Source: VAXT01 sp964591295 | GTDB lineage: Bacteria; Actinomycetota; Thermoleophilia; Gaiellales; Gaiellaceae | DNA length: 64,000 nt | NCBI GenBank assembly: GCA_964591295.1 | Contig: CAZQAG010000005.1 | Span: 1-64,000, forward strand | Reading direction: 5' to 3' | Part shown: positions 59,024 to 64,000 of the stretch, in pieces | Position numbering within the stretch: position 1 is the stretch's first letter | How the letters are laid out: each line of letters opens with the position of its first letter | The notes under the pieces: generated by a model | The model's input: only the letters and a program-made list of their open reading frames with translations | What the model was told of the DNA's origin: nothing | Databases searched by the model: none | Position numbers and translations under genes: made by a program

Positions 59024-60997
59024 ATGTCGGAACAACTTGTCGTTCCATCACCGGTGGTCGCCTTGCGTCGTGAGCTGAATGATCGGCTCGGGCGCGCGCT
59101 GCAGGCGATCCCGGCTTCTCTCGCTCTCATCGGAACTCTCACGCTAGGCGCGTCGAACGGCGGCTATTTCCCGGTCGCCTGGGGCTGGGCTGCGCTCGCT
59201 CTTCTGTGGGTCGCCGGTGTTGCTCTGCTCGTTCGATCGAAGATCTCGATAAGCCCGCTCGAGCTCGCGTTTCTCGCCGGCTTGACGGTGTTTGGCTTCT
59301 GGGTCGCGCTCAGCGCTAGCTGGTCAGCGAGCAGCGGATCCCTCTACGAAGCCGAGCGCATGCTCGTCTACGTCGCAGGCGTTGCGGCGGTTCTCGTCGT
59401 CGCCCGTCGCCGATCCTACGGCCGGCTGCTTGCGGGAGCACTGATCGGGATTACCCTCGTTTCAGGCTACGGCCTCGCGACAAGGCTCTTTCCGGAACGC
59501 CTCAGCACCTACGACCCGGTTGCGGTCTACCGTCTCTCGGAGCCGATCGGCTACTGGAACGCGCTCGGGATCTTCGCGGTCATCGGCGTGCTCCTCGCGC
59601 TCGGGTTTGCCACGCGCGGGCGAGCGGCGACCTCGCGGGCGCTCGCTGCGTCCGCGATCGTCCTCTTGCTGCCCACGATCTACTTCACTTTCGGCCGCGG
59701 GCCGATGTGGGCACTCGGGATCAGTCTCGTCGCTCTGGTGGCATTTGCTCCGCGTCGATTGCAGCTCGTCACCGCGATGTTCGTCGTCGGTCTTCCCGGG
59801 GGCGCCGCCGTGTGGCTCGGTTCGCGCTTCGACGCTTTGGGTCGTCAGAGCTCGCCTCTCGCCGACGCTTCTCGCCAAGGCCATCGCTTTGCCCTGGAGG
59901 TCTTCGTCCTGATGGCGCTCGCCGCGCTGGCGATGCTCGCCTTTGTCGCCCTAGAGAAGCGCGTCGCGATCCCTCGGGCCGCCCGCCGCGCGTATGCGGG
60001 AGCTCTGCTGCTCGCAGTCGTCCTTGGACTCGCTGCCGTGTTTGCACGGTTCGGCAGCCCGCCTACGCTCGTCGACAGGGCCTACGAGTCCTTCAAGGCG
60101 CCCCCGGTGGGAATTGGCGCACCGGGCTCCAATCTGAGCAAACGCTTTCTCAGCTTGTCGAGCAATGGGCGCCTCGACATGTGGACCGTGGCTCGCCGGG
60201 ATTTCGAGGAGCACCGGTTGGTCGGCTCCGGAGCTGGCAGCTACGAGCAGTACTGGTTGCAGCATCGCCCCGCGCCGATGATGGTGCGCGATGCGCACAG
60301 CCTCTACGCGGAGACGCTCGCCGAGTTCGGGGCGATGGGGCTCGTACTCCTTCTCGTGGCCCTGGGCGTGCCGCTCGTTGCCGCGGTGAAGGCTCGCCGG
60401 CGCCGGCTCGTACCTGCGGCGTTCGCCGCCTATGTGGCGTACCTCTTCCACGCCGGCGTCGACTGGGACTGGGAGATGCCGGCCGTGACGCTGACGGCCC
60501 TCTTCTGCGGCTGCGCGATCCTGCTTGCCGCTCGCCGGGACGGAAGGCCGATCACGCTCTCGTCGCGGATGCGCGCAGGCGCTCTCGCCGCGACGCTTGC
60601 GCTCTCCGCCTTCGCGTTGGTCGGGCTGATCGGAAACGAGGCCATCTCTGAGAGTCGCGCGCACGTACGCGCAGGGGAATGGAACGACGCCGAAGCCGAA
60701 GCGCGAACGGCGATCCGCTGGAAGCCGTGGTCTTCCGCGGGCTGGAAGCAGCTCGCGGAGGCCCAGCTCGGCGCCGACGACCTCACTGGGGCGCACGCGA
60801 GCTACAAGAAGGCGCTCGAGAAGGATCGGAACGACTGGAATCTCTGGTTCGACTACGGCCTGCTCAGCGAGGGGCGCGAGCGCCGCGAGGCCATCGCGCG
60901 CGCCAGGGAGCTGAACCCACTCAGCCCCGAGATCGCCGTTGCGCTCGAGGCGCTCCGGGGAACCACGAAACGTGGTGCCGCAAGGGCCGGGAAATGA
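59024..60997 (+). CDS. O-antigen ligase/polymerase with C-terminal TPR repeats
   Basis: A 657-residue membrane protein. The first 500 residues form about 12 helices, with GGYFPVAWGWAALALLWV, GYWNALGIFAVIGVLLALGF and the Wzy_C region (ARRDFEEHRLVGSGAGSYEQYWLQHR, then DAHSLYAETLAEFGAMGL). The loop Arg and His are the residues generally needed in WaaL/PglL ligases. After the last helix come TPR-like repeats (about 545-640). It is either a ligase attaching the polymer to its final acceptor or a second polymerase. A truncated homologue lies at 62151-62800. Confidence 0.85.
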   Translation: MSEQLVVPSPVVALRRELNDRLGRALQAIPASLALIGTLTLGASNGGYFPVAWGWAALALLWVAGVALLVRSKISISPLELAFLAGLTVFGFWVALSASWSASSGSLYEAERMLVYVAGVAAVLVVARRRSYGRLLAGALIGITLVSGYGLATRLFPERLSTYDPVAVYRLSEPIGYWNALGIFAVIGVLLALGFATRGRAATSRALAASAIVLLLPTIYFTFGRGPMWALGISLVALVAFAPRRLQLVTAMFVVGLPGGAAVWLGSRFDALGRQSSPLADASRQGHRFALEVFVLMALAALAMLAFVALEKRVAIPRAARRAYAGALLLAVVLGLAAVFARFGSPPTLVDRAYESFKAPPVGIGAPGSNLSKRFLSLSSNGRLDMWTVARRDFEEHRLVGSGAGSYEQYWLQHRPAPMMVRDAHSLYAETLAEFGAMGLVLLLVALGVPLVAAVKARRRRLVPAAFAAYVAYLFHAGVDWDWEMPAVTLTALFCGCAILLAARRDGRPITLSSRMRAGALAATLALSAFALVGLIGNEAISESRAHVRAGEWNDAEAEARTAIRWKPWSSAGWKQLAEAQLGADDLTGAHASYKKALEKDRNDWNLWFDYGLLSEGRERREAIARARELNPLSPEIAVALEALRGTTKRGAARAGK

Positions 60998-61047
60998 GCC
61001 GCTGAGCCGATGCGGAATCGCCCCGGCGATGCCAAGGTTTGATCGGA

Positions 61048-61566
61048 ATGTTCGCGCGCGACCCGCTAGCTCACCCTGAAGCGCTCATCGAGCGCGTGTA
61101 CGCGTACATCGCGTACCGGATCGGCGAGGGCCCGGACGCCGAGGACGCGACGAGCGAGGTCTTCGAGCGCGCGACCAGGTACCGCCACACGTACGACGCG
61201 CAGAAGGGCGAGCCGATCGTCTGGCTCATGGGCATCGCACGGCGCTGCGTCGACGAAGCGCGGCGGGGCATGTCCACGCAACGGTTCGAGGTTCCGGACG
61301 TCGCGGCGCCCGGCGACCTCGAGGAGGACGCGATCGCACGGCTATCGTTCCGGGCCGCACTCGACCAGCTCGACCCGCGCGACCGAGAGCTGCTGGGCCT
61401 CCACTACGGGGCCGATCTGACCGCGCGGAGGATCGCCGAGCTCCTCGGGATGCGGACGAACACCGTCCAGGTCGCGCTTCATCGCGCGATCGCGCGCCTG
61501 CGCGAGGCCTCGAGCGAGACCGAGGAGAGCGCCGGCGCTGGCCCGGCGGCCTCGCGCGCGCTGTAA
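61048..61566 (+). CDS. ECF-family RNA polymerase sigma factor
   Basis: A 172-residue extracytoplasmic-function sigma factor. Region 2 shows IERVYAYIAYRIGEGPDAEDATSEVFERA and VWLMGIARRCVDEARR; region 4 shows LDPRDRELLGLHYGADLTARRIAELLGMRTNTVQVALHRAIARL. The start is ATG 61048; TTG 61039 is also possible. The next gene, 56 bases on, encodes a single-pass membrane protein, the usual place for an anti-sigma factor. The location inside the polysaccharide locus suggests envelope stress control. Confidence 0.92.
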   Translation: MFARDPLAHPEALIERVYAYIAYRIGEGPDAEDATSEVFERATRYRHTYDAQKGEPIVWLMGIARRCVDEARRGMSTQRFEVPDVAAPGDLEEDAIARLSFRAALDQLDPRDRELLGLHYGADLTARRIAELLGMRTNTVQVALHRAIARLREASSETEESAGAGPAASRAL

Positions 61567-61622
61567 GCATTTTCGGGGGCCGGTCTGTAAAGGGGTACGT
61601 CAACGACCCCTGAGGAGAAAAA

Positions 61623-62051
61623 GTGAGCAGATTCTGGAAGCGAACAGACCTCGACAGCGAGCGCCCGGCGTATCGGCCGCGGCCCCGCGCTGAGTTCGCG
61701 CGCGCGCTCGCGGACGACGTTCGTACAAGCCATCGCGCCACGTCGCCTCGGCTGCGCCTCGCGTTCGCAGCCGGGCTGACGCTGGCGATGCTCGTCGCAC
61801 TCGCGACGTTCGGCGGCTTTGGGTACGCCGCGAGCGGCGTGAAGGCGCCGGTCAAGGTGGTCAAGTCCGTTTTCTTCGCGAAGAAGACGTCGCGCAAGGC
61901 CAACACGTACGCGGACACTCCCGCGGGCAACCAGTACCGCGGGATGAAGTGCATGATCAACCACAAAGGCCGCATCATCGAGGTCGCGGGCGAGGCAGTG
62001 CCGGCGCACCAGCGGCACGGCGATACGGTTATCTCCTGTCGCCCGCGCTAG
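61623..62051 (+). CDS. Single-pass membrane protein, possible anti-sigma partner
   Basis: 142 residues: an N-terminal cytoplasmic part of about 50 residues (RPRPRAEFARALADDVRTSHR, in pieces), one membrane helix (about 55-80) and an outer part with exactly two cysteines (MKCMINH, ISCRPR) that could form a disulfide. The GTG start has gaggag 6 bases upstream. It follows the ECF sigma gene like an anti-sigma factor, but lacks the zinc-binding HxxxCxxC of that class. If it is one, it is a new type. No family recognised. Confidence 0.5.
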   Translation: MSRFWKRTDLDSERPAYRPRPRAEFARALADDVRTSHRATSPRLRLAFAAGLTLAMLVALATFGGFGYAASGVKAPVKVVKSVFFAKKTSRKANTYADTPAGNQYRGMKCMINHKGRIIEVAGEAVPAHQRHGDTVISCRPR

Positions 62052-62072
62052 CGCTTCTCTGACGCAAGTATC

Positions 62073-62108
62073 GAAGCGGAGGCCCTCGTGGCCTCCGCTT
62101 CGCTTTGT
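62073..62108 (+). terminator. Strong hairpin terminator
   Basis: A perfect 12-base stem GAAGCGGAGGCC (62073-62084) with GGCCTCCGCTTC (62090-62101), 5-base loop CTCGT, followed by GCTTTGT. It closes the sigma factor/membrane protein unit. Confidence 0.75.
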
Positions 62109-62150
62109 CCGACGGGAGGCGCCGCTACGCTCTGACCGGAGGTACGCGGC

Positions 62151-62800
62151 CTGAACGCAACCGCATCGAGCACCGCGAAACCCCGATCGGCCGCGCCCGT
62201 TCGCGGCGCGCTGCTCGCGGTCGGCCTTGCCGTCGCCGTCGGGGCGATGGCCTTCGCAAGCGGCGGGTACTTCCCCACCGCGTGGAGTTGGGGAGCTCTC
62301 GTCGCGCTGACTGTCGTCGCCGGGTTCCTCGTCGCCGGCGAGGCGACCAGTCCGTCGACGCTCGCTCTCGCCACGCTCGGCGGGCTCGCGGCCTTCTCGG
62401 CCTGGACCTGGCTCGCGCTGCTCTGGAGCGACGACCGTGCCGCGACCGTGCTCGAAGGGCAGCGCGCTCTGCTCTACGTGTCCGTCCTCGCCGCTCTCGT
62501 GCTCCTCGTGCGGCGCTCGACGGTGCCGCTCGTGCTCGCGGCGACGCTCGTCGCGATCTTCCTCGCCTCGGGGTACGGCCTGCTCACGCGGCTCTTCCCC
62601 GAGCGGCTCGGCGTCTTCGACCCGATCGCTGCGTACCGGCTCGAGGAGCCGCTCACCTACTGGAACGCGCTCGGGGTCTTCGCCGCGATGGGCGCGCTGC
62701 TGGCGCTCGGGTTCGCGGCTCGCGCCCAGAGCGTCGTTGGCCGAGCGCTTGCGGGCGCATTGCGCGCACGTTTGCTACGGCGAATGGATCCTCGCATCTC
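62151..62800 (+). pseudogene. Truncated second O-antigen ligase/polymerase
   Basis: A frame starting at CTG 62151 (ggaggt 8-13 bases upstream) matches the N-terminal third of the gene at 59024: GGYFPTAWSWGALVALTVV, RLFPERLGVFDPIAAYRL and TYWNALGVFAAMGALLALGF. The similarity stops near 62760, where the reading turns into Arg-rich non-membrane sequence (LRARLLRRMDPRIS) and the other two thirds are absent. Without its loop and later helices it cannot be active. The break point adjoins the phosphatase remnant. Confidence 0.75.
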
Positions 62801-62814
62801 GACTCCAGAGGTCA

Positions 62815-63218
62815 CTAAACACCCTTGCGTGAGGCAACGGGCAAGACTGTCACACAGTGGCGCGCCGCGCGGGCAGCGGCGCGCCCGAGACGATCGCCGC
62901 CGGCAACCTCCTGAGTGAGCCAGTCGGCGAGCGCTCCGCCGCCCACGGCCCGCACTGCGCCCGAGAGGCCGATCGACCGAAGATCCGGTGAGTGCGCGTC
63001 GCTAGCGAGCATGTGCGCGAGCCCACGCTTGACGAGCGCGAAACCCGTCTTCTTCGGCGCCTTGCCCAGGCGACCTTCCACCGAACCGTGACCTGGACGA
63101 GCGCTCCCGCATCGACGAGCGGACGGAGCTTCTCCGGGTCATCCTGCACGTCAGGGTTCCGCTCGGGGTGGGAGAGGACGGACGTCGTCCCGCTGGGTCC
63201 GCCGTAGCAGTCCGGCAT
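62815..63218 (-). pseudogene. Broken second CpsB-like phosphatase
   Basis: The - strand carries the C-terminal half of a homologue of the phosphatase at 38123-38857: VLSHPERNPDVQDDPEKLRPLVDAGALVQVT, a frameshift, then VEGRLGKAPKKTGFALVKRGLAHMLASDAHSPDLR (in pieces) and IGLSGAVRAVGGGALADWL. The N-terminal half with the first metal ligands is missing. It lies tail to tail with the truncated ligase gene. Confidence 0.8.
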
Positions 63219-63239
63219 GGGGTCCAGGCAGAGATGTCA

Positions 63240-64000
63240 TCAAATCCGATCTCTTGTCCGGATATCGAGGACGACGTCGCGAAGGATCTGGTCCAGAGAC
63301 CTGGTCGGCTGCCAGTCGAGCACCTCGCGGATCTTCGTGATATCTGGGATCCGCCGAAACATGTCTTCGAAGCCCTGTTCGTATGCTTCGTCATAAGGAA
63401 TCATCGTGATCTCGGAAGAGGAGTCTGTTGCCTTCACCACCTCTTTGGCGAGGCCCAGAATCGAGATCTCCTCGTTGGAGCCGATGTTGAAGACCTCGCC
63501 GTAGAGTTGCTCGTTCTGTAAGAGATCTGCCAGCGCCTTCACCACGTCGTGGACGTGGCAAAAGCACCGCTGCTGTGTGCCTTCGCCGTAAACGGTCAAG
63601 GGCTGATCGGCCAGCGCCTGCCGGACGAACGTGGGGACGACCATCCCGTACCGCCCGGTTTGGCGCGGTCCAACGGTGTTGAAGAGCCGGCCAACGACAA
63701 CTGGGAGCTTCCGCTCCTTCCAGTAGGCGATTGCTAAAAACTCGTCGATTGCCTTGGAGCAGGCGTAGGACCAGCGGCCCTTCACAGTCGGTCCTAGCGT
63801 TAGATCCCCGTCCTCCCGGTAAGGGAGGTCCCGGCTCTTCCCGTAGACCTCGCTCGTCGAGGCGATGAACACGGGTCTCTTCTTTTTGTTCGCCTGCGCG
63901 AGCACGACCTCGGTGCAATGGACGTTGGTCTCGATCGTCCGGACAGGGCTCTCGACTATCAGCTGGACGCCGACGGCTGCGGCGAGGTGATAGACGCCAT
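63240..64000 (-). CDS. NAD-dependent nucleotide-sugar epimerase/dehydratase (partial)
   Basis: The frame runs off the window's right edge, so the Rossmann start is missing. The visible 253 codons include the short-chain active site: IASTSEVYG, then YACSKAIDE with the Tyr-x3-Lys pair (here YACSK), VVGRLFNTVGPRQTGRYG and the substrate-binding VYGEGTQQRCFCHVHDVVKAL. This fits UDP-glucuronate decarboxylase or a 4,6-dehydratase/epimerase of the extended SDR group. It would supply one more sugar for the polymer. Confidence 0.9.
   Translation of the reverse strand, partial: GVYHLAAAVGVQLIVESPVRTIETNVHCTEVVLAQANKKKRPVFIASTSEVYGKSRDLPYREDGDLTLGPTVKGRWSYACSKAIDEFLAIAYWKERKLPVVVGRLFNTVGPRQTGRYGMVVPTFVRQALADQPLTVYGEGTQQRCFCHVHDVVKALADLLQNEQLYGEVFNIGSNEEISILGLAKEVVKATDSSSEITMIPYDEAYEQGFEDMFRRIPDITKIREVLDWQPTRSLDQILRDVVLDIRTRDRI

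Noticed and set aside
1..64000. tRNA, rRNA genes or CRISPR arrays
   Set aside because: No tRNA-like T-arm (GGTTCGANTCC) with matching stems, no rRNA stretch and no regularly spaced direct repeats were seen in the gaps.

Overview
The window is a high-GC bacterial chromosome segment whose housekeeping half has the gene order of Actinobacteria. Examples are tlyA-nadK-recN-steA-steB-pyrG, alaS-ruvX-mltG-aro genes-pepQ-efp-nusB, and a SigB/SigF-type sigma factor preceded by an RsbW-like gene. The short -10 promoters placed directly before start codons also fit. I infer a deep-branching actinobacterium (Thermoleophilia-like), but no rRNA is present to prove it. Most genes are on the + strand and are joined by 4-base stop/start overlaps.

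Layout. (1) 1-3074: end of aspS, then a small envelope cluster (DivIVA-like coiled coil, two related proline-rich membrane proteins, a double-psi beta-barrel protein). (2) 3078-3236: a candidate 6S RNA, then mnmA with an extra N-terminal domain. (3) 4601-5760: RsbW-like protein and SigB/F-type sigma factor. (4) 5874-18541: alaS, ruvX, mltG, the shikimate genes aroE, aroC, aroK-aroB fusion and aroQ, pepQ, efp, a fusion of a dead-looking carboxyltransferase with the biotin carrier AccB, accC and nusB. (5) 18538-28247: a small XseB-like protein, prenyl synthase, tlyA, nadK, recN, steA, an SRPBCC protein, steB, a GT2/MraY-like fusion and pyrG. (6) 28268-35108: M20 peptidase, DUF3866 protein, aldo/keto reductase, ald, a 46-residue membrane protein, deoB and deoA. 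(7) 35109-37263: a 2.15-kb insertion with 12-bp terminal inverted repeats and a CTAG target duplication, carrying a Doc-type toxin gene and transposase remnants. (8) mutM.

From 38123 to the end the window is a surface polysaccharide locus. It has a CpsB-like phosphatase, a Wzz/BY-kinase, a LuxR-type regulator, the initiating sugar transferase, Wzy- and Wzx-like proteins, four GT4 glycosyltransferases, a deacetylase, a FemAB-like protein, O-acetyltransferases and methyltransferases. A WlbA-like dehydrogenase with WbpE-like aminotransferase and WbpD-like acetyltransferase points to a 2,3-diacetamido-uronic acid precursor. The end of the locus is scarred: broken second copies of the polymerase/ligase and phosphatase genes, a decayed secreted protein, and an ECF sigma factor with a membrane partner lie between intact genes. 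The window ends inside a nucleotide-sugar epimerase gene.

The points most worth a second look are the AccB fusion whose carboxyltransferase half has lost its metal and lysine ligands, the GT2/half-MraY fusion beside steB, the recurrent leaderless promoter arrangement, the 6S RNA candidate, the bidirectional promoter with a hidden 46-residue gene, and the structured leader before the polysaccharide operon.
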